Shown here: positions 25,107 to 33,003 of the stretch, piece after piece
How the letters are laid out: each line of letters begins with the position of its first letter
How positions within the stretch are numbered: the first letter of the stretch is position 1
Origin: Chloroflexota bacterium
GTDB lineage: Bacteria; Chloroflexota; Anaerolineae; Anaerolineales; VGOW01
Assembly (NCBI GenBank): GCA_016197225.1
Contig: JACPWC010000126.1
Location: 46,499-110,498, forward strand
DNA: 64,000 bases
Reading direction: 5' to 3'
The notes under the pieces: model-generated
What the model was told of the DNA's origin: nothing
Seen by the model: only the letters and a program-made list of their open reading frames with translations
Database searches by the model: none
Made by a program: the position numbers and the translations under genes

Positions 25107-25449
25107 GCAAATTGCTCAGGCCGCGCTTGATGGCGAGAGCCTTCTCCTCAGAAGTTTGACTCAAGATTTTCTCCAACAGAAACTCCGTTTGAGCGAGTAT
25201 CCATTGCCTAAAACCGAAGACCGGCGCTTGCTAGCGGCGGCGGCGGCGCTCATTGAATTGTTTGCTATGCGCCTGCAACAAAATCCGCCGGATTGGACTA
25301 AGGATGTTGAGCCTCTGCCTGAACCTGTCTTCTTGGTCAAAGCCGCAACGACGATGAAACGGTTGCGTGCTCTTTGCGAAACTCAATCGCCAGAACCGCT
25401 CCGCAAACGCGGCTTCTATGCGCCGCCAAATTTCCTGGAATTTGCTTGA
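25090..25449 (+). CDS. Small helical protein of unknown function (possible toxin-antitoxin partner)
   Basis: 119 residues: a helical N-terminus (VTIEQIAQAALDGESLLLRSLTQDF), an Ala/Leu-rich helix (RLLAAAAALIELFAMRL) and a conserved-looking end KRGFYAPPNFLEFA. From memory, proteins with this ending are often encoded next to nucleotidyltransferase-like genes, but no such partner follows here. No recognised catalytic motif. The 55-base gap after it is featureless. Confidence 0.55.
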   Translation: MAVTIEQIAQAALDGESLLLRSLTQDFLQQKLRLSEYPLPKTEDRRLLAAAAALIELFAMRLQQNPPDWTKDVEPLPEPVFLVKAATTMKRLRALCETQSPEPLRKRGFYAPPNFLEFA

Positions 25450-25503
25450 GCCTATGGCAAACTCAGCCGATCAACTTCTACCCACTGTTCCACAATGAGA
25501 TCA

Positions 25504-25938
25504 CTATTTTGATGTGGCAGATGCAATTATCAACAAAGCCCATTCCAAACAAATGCATAGCAAAACCAGAGGTGCAAGTGATGCTGACGGGATTATGAGA
25601 TTCGTTGCCGCCTCCCTCTTTTGCCGATCTTCGATTTGCTCGACAGTTTTCCACAACCATTTGATATGCACGGGAACGTTTCTTGGAGATTCGTGCCTGT
25701 GCGGATTGAAAACACTCCGGTAGTCGCGCCACGCCCTCAAATATGTACTAGCTGACGCAAGACAGGTTATCGGCAACATTAATGTTGCAGCGGCCAAAAA
25801 CTGATGCAATGCCGTCACAACATCTTTCGTTTCGAGTAACACGATAACTAACATTGCTAATGACAAGCCGCCGCCAAATAAAATCATAAGTTTGGTAAAG
25901 CCGAGCCACGTTTTGTGTTCCTCAGAATTTCTGTCCAT
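25504..25938 (-). CDS. Small membrane protein of unknown function
   Basis: 144 residues from the ATG at 25938; the longer frame overlaps priA and is rejected. Four hydrophobic spans: LMILFGGGLSLAMLVIVLL, LAAATLMLPITCLASAS, and a C-terminal SASLAPLVLLCICLEWALLI. A basic middle loop (NPHRHESPRNVPVHIKWLWK) is likely cytoplasmic. Codon use is AT-richer than neighbours, which may indicate acquisition. It follows priA by 14 bases on the same strand. Confidence 0.6.
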   Translation of the reverse strand: MDRNSEEHKTWLGFTKLMILFGGGLSLAMLVIVLLETKDVVTALHQFLAAATLMLPITCLASASTYLRAWRDYRSVFNPHRHESPRNVPVHIKWLWKTVEQIEDRQKREAATNLIIPSASLAPLVLLCICLEWALLIIASATSK

Positions 25939-25952
25939 TGGTCGCTCTCTGA

Positions 25953-28883
25953 TCACAACAAACTCAACGGATCCACTTCCACCCGCCAATCCTTCAGCGC
26001 CAGCCCAGCCACCAGCGGCGCAGGGTTCGGGCCGCGCAAAACGATCTGCCAGCGATATTCGCCGGCGATGCGGTCGAAGAAGCACGGAGCCGGGCCGATC
26101 AGGGCTGTGCTTTGCGCCTCGGCGCGCTTCATTTGCGCGCGAACGATGGCGGCGACTCGTTGGGCCTCGGTTTCGGCGCGGTCAGGTTTGGGGTGACGGT
26201 AGGTGAGGCGCACGAGGCGGCCAAACGGGGGATAGCCGTGTTCACGGCGATAGGCCGTCTCTTTTTCATAGAAGCCGGCGAAGTCATGGGCGGCGGCGGC
26301 CTGCACCGCGTAATGCTCCGGTTGATACGATTGAATGATGACGCGCCCGCCCAGCATCGAGCGCCCGGCCCGCCCGGCCACCTGAGTCAGAACTTGAAAG
26401 ACACGCTCGGCGGCGCGGTAGTCGGGCAGGTTGAGGCCCACATCGGCAGAGACGACGCCCACCAGAGTCACCAGCGGCAAGTCGAGTCCTTTGGCGATCA
26501 TTTGCGTGCCGATCAACACCTCGGCCTGGTGTTCGCGGAAGTGATGCAGGATGATCTCGTGCGCGCCGCGAGTCTTGGTCGTGTCGCGATCCCAGCGGAG
26601 CGCGCGCACTTCGGGAAACAACGCCCGCAGTTCGGCCTCCACCCGCTCAGTGCCCGCGCCAAAATATTTCACCCGCTTGCTCTTGCAGTTCGGGCAGGCG
26701 TTGGGCTGGCGACGGGTCACGCCGCAGTGATGGCACTGCAACTGCGCCTCGTCGCCGTGAAAGGTGAGCGGCATGCCGCACTTCGAGCAAACGAGCGCCT
26801 GGCCGCAGTCACGGCAAAACACATACGTGGCCGAGCCGCGCCGGTTGAGAAACAGAATCGCCTGCTCGCCGCGCTCCAGTGTCTCGAGCAAGGCCGCCTC
26901 CAGCGCCCGACTGAAGATTGAACGATTTCCCGCCCGAAGTTCCTGCCGCATATCTACCAGAGTCGTTTGCGGCAGATCAATGTATTGCGCCACGTCGTTG
27001 TCAGTCGAAATGGGCCGGTAATGCGACTCCAGGTTGAGCCGACTCTGTTGGGCGGCGATGTACTCGCCATGCGCCATGATTCGTTGCGGCAGTTCAAGTA
27101 GACGATAGTCGCCGCGTTGCGCTTTAGCAAAAGAGACGATGTCGGGCGTGGCCGAGCCGAGAATGCAAATCGCGCCCAGGCGGCGCGCATATTCAACAGC
27201 GGCGTCGCGGGCGTGGTAGCTGGGCGTGATCGGCGGGTCTTGCTGATAGGCTTCGTCGTGCTCTTCGTCCAACACAATCAGGCCGATGTTTGGCAGGGGC
27301 GCAAACAGGGCCGAGCGCGGGCCGATGATGACCTCAATCGCGCCTGCCCGCGCCCGCCGCCAGGTGTCGTAACGCTCGCCCTCGGTGAGGCCGGAGTGGA
27401 TGACGCCGACTCTGCCGGGGAAGCGCGAGGCGAATCGTTGAACGGTTTGTGGCGTGAGGGCGATTTCCGGGACAAGGATGATGGCCTGACGGCCTCCTTC
27501 TAAGGTTGAGCCGACAGCCCGAAGATAAATTTCGGTCTTGCCCGACCCGGTGATGCCGTGAAGCAGAAACGGAGGTTGCGAGACGGACGCCCCGGCGGAG
27601 GTCAAGGCAAAGGCGGCCTCCACTGCCTCCCACGCTTCTTCTTGATCAGCAGTGAGAGCCGGTGGCTCGGTCGGCACAAAAATCTTGTCGGCCAGAGGGT
27701 CGCGCAACAATTCTTCTTCGCCCAAGTCAATCAGATCGCGCTCGGCCAACTCTTTGAGAGTGGCAAGTGTTGTGTCCGTTTCGGCATAAACCCAACTGAC
27801 CGACACCGGCTTGTTTTGTTTGGCAAGATAGTCGAGCACGGCGGCGCGCTTGCTGGGCTTGCGCAGGCTGTCGGTTTGTTTGGCGAGTTGCGCGCCCGTG
27901 AGCTTGAGAACGATGCGCGGCGGGTTGACCGAGTAGCGAAGCATGTCCTGCTGGTCGAGCGCCTTGATCACTTCGAGCGGAATGGTCGGCAGTTCGGCCA
28001 GCGGCACGGCACGGCCTTCACACAAAGCTCGAAGCGCAGAGGCGGCCTCGGGTTGATGGGCTTCGTGTTTGGCGATCCATTTTTGCATCACCTCAACCGG
28101 ATAAGTCGGGGCGATGACGGGTTCGGGTTGGGTGATCTCGATCCAGCCGCGCTCGACGAGCAGTCCCAGGTCGGCTTCGGTGGATTGAGTCACGCGCAGA
28201 AAATCCGGCAGGGCGGGCTGGCCAGGCCAGAGGCTGAAGAGGTAGTCGAGTAGGTCGGCGTGGCGCGGGCTGTGGCGGAGGCGAAACTTGGCGCTGGCGA
28301 CTTCGGCGGGCGGGACGAGGAGGCGGGCGGTGCGAATGTTTTTGGGCCGCACCGAGGGCGGCTGAAGCACGGGCCGCTTTTTGATCGCGCCGCGCTTGAC
28401 GAGCGTGGTTGCGGCGGCCCGCCAGTTTCGTTTGGGCAGGGCGCGGTCGAGTTGCTTGCCACGCAGTGGGCCGCGCCCCTCGAGCAGTTGCAGGATGCGA
28501 AATTGGGCGTCGGTCTCGGCGTCGAATTTTACGTCGGCCAGTTCGTATTCAGTGTCGCCCTGCTTGGCCAGGCCGGGCGGGAGCATGAGAGCCAGGCAGT
28601 CGGCCAGCGGCGCAAGATAGTGGCGGCTGAGGTAGTAGCCGAGGTCGAGTTGGTGGCGGGTGAGGACGGGTTGCTCGTCGAGCAGGGCCTCGACCGGCTT
28701 GAAGTCGCTCACGCCCTGCGGCGCATCTTCGTCGAGAGTGACGACGATGCCCTGCACGCGCTGTTGCCCAAACGACACTTCCACCAGATGCCCGGCGGCG
28801 AGTTTGTCCGCCAACTCATCCGGAATGCTGTAGTGAAAGGTGGAGCTTAGAGGGAGACCGAGGGGGAGGACTTCGGCGAACAT
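25953..28883 (-). CDS. priA: Primosomal replication restart helicase PriA
   Basis: About 976 residues from the ATG at 28883 (MFAEVLPLGLPLSSTFHYS); longer than the ~730 of E. coli. The N-terminal 3'-DNA-binding domain is followed by an enlarged winged-helix region, then the helicase core: Walker A GITGSGKTEIYL, VLDEEHDEAYQQD (DEEH box), GSATPDIVSF, and RAGRSMLGG near motif VI. The zinc-binding Cys cluster CRDCGQALVCSKCG ... CHHCG ... CPNCKS is intact. PriA reloads the replicative helicase at stalled forks. The extra length (between the N-terminal domain and the helicase) is seen in some phyla. Confidence 0.95.
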   Translation of the reverse strand: MFAEVLPLGLPLSSTFHYSIPDELADKLAAGHLVEVSFGQQRVQGIVVTLDEDAPQGVSDFKPVEALLDEQPVLTRHQLDLGYYLSRHYLAPLADCLALMLPPGLAKQGDTEYELADVKFDAETDAQFRILQLLEGRGPLRGKQLDRALPKRNWRAAATTLVKRGAIKKRPVLQPPSVRPKNIRTARLLVPPAEVASAKFRLRHSPRHADLLDYLFSLWPGQPALPDFLRVTQSTEADLGLLVERGWIEITQPEPVIAPTYPVEVMQKWIAKHEAHQPEAASALRALCEGRAVPLAELPTIPLEVIKALDQQDMLRYSVNPPRIVLKLTGAQLAKQTDSLRKPSKRAAVLDYLAKQNKPVSVSWVYAETDTTLATLKELAERDLIDLGEEELLRDPLADKIFVPTEPPALTADQEEAWEAVEAAFALTSAGASVSQPPFLLHGITGSGKTEIYLRAVGSTLEGGRQAIILVPEIALTPQTVQRFASRFPGRVGVIHSGLTEGERYDTWRRARAGAIEVIIGPRSALFAPLPNIGLIVLDEEHDEAYQQDPPITPSYHARDAAVEYARRLGAICILGSATPDIVSFAKAQRGDYRLLELPQRIMAHGEYIAAQQSRLNLESHYRPISTDNDVAQYIDLPQTTLVDMRQELRAGNRSIFSRALEAALLETLERGEQAILFLNRRGSATYVFCRDCGQALVCSKCGMPLTFHGDEAQLQCHHCGVTRRQPNACPNCKSKRVKYFGAGTERVEAELRALFPEVRALRWDRDTTKTRGAHEIILHHFREHQAEVLIGTQMIAKGLDLPLVTLVGVVSADVGLNLPDYRAAERVFQVLTQVAGRAGRSMLGGRVIIQSYQPEHYAVQAAAAHDFAGFYEKETAYRREHGYPPFGRLVRLTYRHPKPDRAETEAQRVAAIVRAQMKRAEAQSTALIGPAPCFFDRIAGEYRWQIVLRGPNPAPLVAGLALKDWRVEVDPLSLL

Positions 28884-28905
28884 GCGAGTAGAGGTAGCGC
28901 TGAAT

Positions 28906-29358
28906 TCACGGCAAGAACTCATCTAAATCATAGTTGCCGCTGTTGAACTCGACCAATTTTGCCCATTCAACGGCGCCTGTTGAGTCGCAGAAACGGTCAA
29001 TGAATTGTTTCGTAAACAGGTTTATCACCCGGCTTCGTTCGCCAATGAAGTTTTCGTTATGCTCTTTTGCCCGGTAACCTATTGGCTCTATGATGTCCGT
29101 GTACAAGTCCTTGTTCTCGCTAATCAGATACCAGAAGTTCTGACCGACAACTTTCAAGTAGCCCCGGATGTAACTTGTCTTGGTCTTACCATAGCAGATA
29201 CCCAAGACGGGCTGAACATTCGCGCTGCGCTTCAACTGCTTGACTCTGGCAACCGCTTTTTTCAAATCCTGTTCAAGTTTGGTCTGCTGTGAACTGTTGC
29301 CCCAATTGGGGCCTGACTTGATCGAGACAACGTAGTGAACTTTTGGCCTTCGCCCCAT
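28906..29358 (-). pseudogene. 5'-truncated type II restriction endonuclease (PmeII-like)
   Basis: From the only plausible ATG (29358) the frame reads GRRPKVHYVVSIKSGPNWGN, which is the middle of PmeII-family endonucleases, the VSIKSG strand carrying the catalytic Lys. After it come CYGKTKTSY, YWFLI-like QNFWYLISENKDLY and a final IDRFCDSTGAVEWAKLVEFNS. The N-terminal half (usually ~100 residues including the acidic catalytic residues) is missing; upstream codons belong to the 3' end of the methyltransferase frame. No ribosome site precedes the ATG. It is therefore most likely inactive. Family assignment is from memory of the conserved segment. Confidence 0.7.
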
Positions 29359-30232
29359 TTTTAGAACGTGACTTTGCCGTTGGGTAGGATGCGCGTCTCT
29401 CAGCAATGTTAGGCAACCGAATTTGCTGATCGGCCGTGCGCTTTTTCGCCAATTCGATGTACTCTTTGCTAATGTCGATACCAACAAAGTTTCTGCCGTG
29501 CTGAATGGCCGCGAGCGCCGTTGTTCCAGAACCCATGAAAGGGTCTAATACGACATCCCCCGATTTGGTGAAGAGCTTGATAAACCAGGCGGGCAACTCC
29601 ACCGGGAAGGCGGCGCTGTGATTACGATTCGAGCATTCGGTCGCCAGGTGAATAACGTTGGTCGGGTAAACCATACTGCGGCCAAGCCAGTTAGACACAT
29701 TCTTGCCAAAGCCGCTCCCAACTTTCGACTCATCCCGACTCTTATCGGTTTCGCTCAGGTTGGTTAAACGGTCTTTTGCCCAATCGCCAACCGGTACCAT
29801 CACCGCTTCCTGGTGCATATGAAATTTCTTGTCTTTATTGAACTGAATGAGCCGTTCCCAATTGTCTCTAAAGCGGTTAGGCCATTTGCCTGGGTATGAG
29901 TTCTTTTTATGCCACATGAACTCTTCAGTCCAAAGCCATCCTTGCTCACGCATCTTCATAATCAGCTCAAGCACGTAGGTATGCCTCTCGCCACCTACAA
30001 CACGCTCTTTGATGTTCAGGATGAAAGTCCCAGCAGGCTTTAGTACGCGCATGAACTGGCCGGCTTTGGGCAGGAACCAGTCAACATATTCATCGGGGCC
30101 TACGCCACCATAGGTCTTCTTTCTCTGATCAGCGTAAGGCGGCGAGGTGAAAATCAAGTCAATGCAATTGTCGGGTAATTGTTGTAAAACTTTCTCACAG
30201 TCGCCATGAAGAAACCTGTTTATGAATTCCAT
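29273..30232 (-). CDS. Site-specific DNA methyltransferase (adenine-N6 or cytosine-N4)
   Basis: Starts at the ATG 30232 (GGAG six bases before; a GTG at 30244 is possible). Motif IV is DLIFTSPPYAD, motif I is VVLDPFMGSGTTALAA, and GRNFVGIDISKEYIELAKKR completes the AdoMet fold; the order IV before I is that of beta-class enzymes. TSPPY fits N4-cytosine or N6-adenine methylation. The last ~50 residues (AERRASYPTAKSRSKNG...) do not look like the family and run in another frame through the remnant endonuclease, so the natural C-terminus was probably lost with a deletion. It can probably still methylate and would be an orphan. Confidence 0.88.
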   Translation of the reverse strand: MEFINRFLHGDCEKVLQQLPDNCIDLIFTSPPYADQRKKTYGGVGPDEYVDWFLPKAGQFMRVLKPAGTFILNIKERVVGGERHTYVLELIMKMREQGWLWTEEFMWHKKNSYPGKWPNRFRDNWERLIQFNKDKKFHMHQEAVMVPVGDWAKDRLTNLSETDKSRDESKVGSGFGKNVSNWLGRSMVYPTNVIHLATECSNRNHSAAFPVELPAWFIKLFTKSGDVVLDPFMGSGTTALAAIQHGRNFVGIDISKEYIELAKKRTADQQIRLPNIAERRASYPTAKSRSKNGAKAKSSLRCLDQVRPQLGQQFTADQT

Positions 30233-30244
30233 TTCTATCTCCAC

Positions 30245-30647
30245 TAGTTGCCAGAACGTTTATTCTAAACACAAGTATATTGCAAGCCAAAGTGACGGTC
30301 AACTATACTGCCCACGGGCACTAATTGCGGTTTTGCCGCTCGCCCCGATTCGGCGAATTTGCGGCAGAATCCGGCGAAATCTGGCATTTTGATGCGTCCG
30401 AAAAAAGCGCAGTTTATGCCCACACAATGTATTTGATTTGACGGGGGATGACAGGCATCAGTTAGACTCCTGTTGGTAATTGTACTGCAAACAGAGCGTT
30501 GAACCGCGAAGGCGCGAAGGGGATTCGGAGATTCTCTGTCAACGAATGCTAAACGAATAAACGAATGACACACTGCGAATGCTTTGATGGCAGAGTCGTT
30601 CCAAACAGCCCTAATTTAGCAACTCGCGCTATGCGCTCACCTGGCCT
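30245..30647. other. Intergenic stretch, no gene seen
   Basis: About 400 bases between the methyltransferase and the next gene. The reading frames here are short and lack homology. The stretch CCGCGAAGGCGCGAAGG near 30500 is a common intergenic word in such genomes. A possible minus-strand promoter for the methyltransferase is not clear. Confidence 0.5.
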
Positions 30648-30725
30648 GTCATTCCGAGCCGCGTTTTTTGGCGGCGAGGAATCTCTACTTTGGGCCAGAG
30701 ACTCCTCGCTTCGCTCGGAGTGACA
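30648..30725. repeat. Palindromic intergenic repeat with TGTCATTCCGAGC/GCTCGGAGTGACA ends
   Basis: The ends TGTCATTCCGAGC and GCTCGGAGTGACA are near-perfect reverse complements; the middle carries GAATCTCTACTTTG and GACTCCTCGCTTCG. This REP-like word pattern is widespread in many bacterial genomes. It lies just downstream of the 30747-31064 gene. Confidence 0.75.
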
Positions 30726-30746
30726 TGAAAAGGTACGTAAGATGAG

Positions 30747-31064
30747 TTAGTAACGAAGCCAAGCTTTATCACCCTCAATGTGCAACAAAAACTTGTCAAT
30801 GGAGTTGCGGCTGTTAGTATTCACTAAACACAAGCCCAGAGCTTCTATCTGTTCGTAAATGCCTTCCCAGGCATCCCAGTCTTCGATGTTCATTAAGCGT
30901 AGTTCTTCTACAAATAGAGGGTGGACATCTTCGAAGGCGGCAGTAGGCACAAACAAGCACATCACCCATGGAAAGTCGAGATCGTAAACTTCGAGCCTGC
31001 CAAGCAGAGAATCTTTGCGTTTGAGTTCCAGCGTCTTTGGAGAATTAAGGGCAGACGTTTCCAT
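30747..31064 (-). CDS. Conserved hypothetical protein, 105 residues
   Basis: No recognised domain. It has a Leu/Phe/Trp-rich beta-like first half (LEVYDLDFPWVMCLFVP) and an acidic helix (IEDWDAWEGIYEQIEALG). Codon AT content is slightly higher than neighbours. The ATG lies one base after the stop of the RNase H-fold gene (TGAGATG), so they are co-transcribed and translationally coupled. Confidence 0.6.
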   Translation of the reverse strand: METSALNSPKTLELKRKDSLLGRLEVYDLDFPWVMCLFVPTAAFEDVHPLFVEELRLMNIEDWDAWEGIYEQIEALGLCLVNTNSRNSIDKFLLHIEGDKAWLRY

Positions 31065-31065
31065 C

Positions 31066-32304
31066 TCAAGAATCCATCTTCCTCCCCAACCTCTCCAACC
31101 GATGCTTCACCTCTTTCCAAGCTTCGTCGCGTTGCCAACCTTTACGCCAGTGGCTCAGGCAAAGTAAGGCGCGGCTGGCCCACTCTTTGGCCTGAGCCAT
31201 GTCACGCGCCTCGGCGTCCCACTCGTAGTATTTTGCCAACTCAATGCACGGCGTCGGGTCGTCGGGCGCAAGCTCGGCCCAGCTTTGCCAGAGCGCTGTT
31301 GCCTCGGCCCGGCGGTCGGCGCGTTTGAGGAAGGTTGCGAAACGTTCGTAAGCGACGAGGGCTTGAGCATCTGGCAAAGGCCGGTCGAGGGCGGCGCGAT
31401 AGGCCGCTTCGGCTTGCTTGCTCTCGCCGGCGTCGTCGTGCCACATTGCCAGCCGCAAACAGTCTTCGCCGGAGCGGCGCTTGTTCAGCGGGTCGGCAAA
31501 GGTTTCGAGAATGTGAGTCGCCAGTGTCACCATGCTCAGGATGTCTTCGGCGTTGTGGTAGATCACCCGCAACATCTCGCTCGCGTCGCCGGTGTGCAGG
31601 TAGTTCACGTACATCTGCGGAATCAGAGCGCCCGGCACGTCGTCCTCGGTGCGCGCCAGGCCCAGCACTGCGCCCTCCAGCGTGCCGAGCGAGCAGTTCT
31701 CGTAGCGACCGCGCCACAAACGACGGGCGGGGTGCAGAAGATCGAGATTGGGGAATGAGGCCAGATCGAAGCGGCGGCGATTCAGGGTGAACCGGCTCTG
31801 GACGATGGGCACGTCGAACGAACGGCCATTGTAAGTGACCAGGCCAACGCGGCCTACGAGCGAGTCGGCTACCCCGGCCAGCATGGCTTTTTCTTCCTTC
31901 GGCTCGCGCAGAAAGTATTGTCGCAGAATAAATTGATCCGCCTGGATCAGACCAACCCCGATCAGAAAAGCCAGCGTGCCGGCGCCGCCGGCGAGGCCGG
32001 TGGTCTCGATGTCAAAGAAAGCCAAACCGGAAAGGTCAGCGTCGTGAAGTTCTTTGCGCTTGCTCAGGCGGGCGGCGGTGCCCGAGTCGCATTCGAGCAG
32101 TTCGGCCAACGCCCGCGTGCCGTGTTGATGATCGAGCGGGTAAGTTTTTTCGACGACGAAGCACGGGCCGAGAGTCGTTTCAACTTCGTGGCCGGGGAGG
32201 TCGTGGCGGGCCGGGCGCGGCTGAGGCGGCCTGGGCTTGAGGCCGTCGCGTCCTTGCTTCACGCCGAGCCGCCGCAATCGTTCGCGCAGGTCGCCGGTGC
32301 TCAT
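31066..32304 (-). CDS. RNase H-fold exonuclease-like protein with C-terminal TPR
   Basis: 412 residues from the ATG at 32304 (MSTGDLRERL), which overlaps the stop of the lipoprotein gene by ATGA. The middle is the DEDD-type ribonuclease H-like domain: LAFFDIETTGL (first DxE), VTYNGRSFDVPIVQ (second Asp), and YHNAEDILSM (final Asp); these acid positions support nuclease activity, as in the YprB-type family. The C-terminal ~120 residues are TPR-like helices (AEAAYRAALDRPL, ECIELAKYYEWDAE-type). Cellular role is unknown. Confidence 0.85.
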   Translation of the reverse strand: MSTGDLRERLRRLGVKQGRDGLKPRPPQPRPARHDLPGHEVETTLGPCFVVEKTYPLDHQHGTRALAELLECDSGTAARLSKRKELHDADLSGLAFFDIETTGLAGGAGTLAFLIGVGLIQADQFILRQYFLREPKEEKAMLAGVADSLVGRVGLVTYNGRSFDVPIVQSRFTLNRRRFDLASFPNLDLLHPARRLWRGRYENCSLGTLEGAVLGLARTEDDVPGALIPQMYVNYLHTGDASEMLRVIYHNAEDILSMVTLATHILETFADPLNKRRSGEDCLRLAMWHDDAGESKQAEAAYRAALDRPLPDAQALVAYERFATFLKRADRRAEATALWQSWAELAPDDPTPCIELAKYYEWDAEARDMAQAKEWASRALLCLSHWRKGWQRDEAWKEVKHRLERLGRKMDS

Positions 32305-32867
32305 GGTGGGCAGGTGATGGGTGAGAAGTAATAGGCTTGCGAGTCGGTTTGACCGTCGGCAGAGTCCACGCGCACGGTGTGCACCAGAGTCGCCCCGCAC
32401 GAGGTCAGGGCGTCAACCGGGTTGCCCTTCTGCTTGAGGCCTTCGTCGTAAAACGTGAACGGCGGCTTGCCGCCACTGAATTCTATCTTAATTTTGGCGA
32501 TGGCCCCGTTCGGGCGCGTGTCATCTTTAATGACTTGCTCAAGGAAGATGTTGGTGATGTTGAGCGGAGGCAACGGCGTGGCGGTGGCAAAGACGACGGG
32601 CCGAGTCGCTGTCGGTGTGGGCGTGTCGGTGATGAGGGCGGTCGGCGTCGGGGAAGCCGTCACTGATAAGTCCGGCTGGGTGGGTGTCGCAGTAGCGGGC
32701 AGTGATGCGTTAGGAGTCGCGGTCGCCGGACCGCCGCCGATGGGCGCAAACGTGGCGGTGGGCGTGGAAGTCGGGCGAGGCGTGGCGGTGGGTTGCGGCC
32801 CAAAGCCGGGGAAGTTGCAGGCCAGGGCGGCGAGTAATAACGTCAGAGGCAAGAGCAAGCGGCGCAT
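32301..32867 (-). CDS. Putative lipoprotein with Thr/Pro-rich linker
   Basis: About 188 residues from the ATG at 32867. The signal peptide MRRLLLPLTLLLAALAC ends in a lipobox (LAALAC), so Cys17 is likely lipid-modified. A long Thr/Pro/Ala linker (about residues 22-95) separates it from a small C-terminal beta domain (NITNIFLEQVIKDD ... SGGKPPFTFYDEG ... YYFSPITC). The C-terminal domain has two Cys that could pair. Function unknown; coupled to the downstream nuclease-like gene. Confidence 0.75.
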   Translation of the reverse strand: MRRLLLPLTLLLAALACNFPGFGPQPTATPRPTSTPTATFAPIGGGPATATPNASLPATATPTQPDLSVTASPTPTALITDTPTPTATRPVVFATATPLPPLNITNIFLEQVIKDDTRPNGAIAKIKIEFSGGKPPFTFYDEGLKQKGNPVDALTSCGATLVHTVRVDSADGQTDSQAYYFSPITCPP

Positions 32868-32909
32868 CCGGTCAAGGGCCTGCGATTGAAAATCGCGGCA
32901 ACAAAAGCA

Positions 32910-32960
32910 CGAAGTCCGCCTGCGCGGACTGATAGCCTGCGAAGGCAGGCTTCGCGTTTT
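32910..32960. repeat. Twin-hairpin intergenic repeat
   Basis: AGTCCGCCTGCGCGGACT and AGCCTGCGAAGGCAGGCT are two adjacent perfect hairpins. Together with the flanking CACGAAG/CTTCGCG words they form a compact repeat just upstream of the lipoprotein gene. Confidence 0.72.
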
Positions 32961-33003
32961 GTAGGCGCGGTTTCCCCACAGGGGTGCTGTACGTAACCAC
33001 CGG

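Noticed and set aside
25939..26085. N-terminal extension of the small membrane protein gene into priA
   Set aside because: The extension is a shadow of the priA 3' end; the ATG at 25938 gives a natural membrane protein start.
30265..30573. Possible small gene on the minus strand in the 30.2-30.7 kb gap
   Set aside because: Composition and codon use are not protein-like, no ribosome site, and part consists of common intergenic words.
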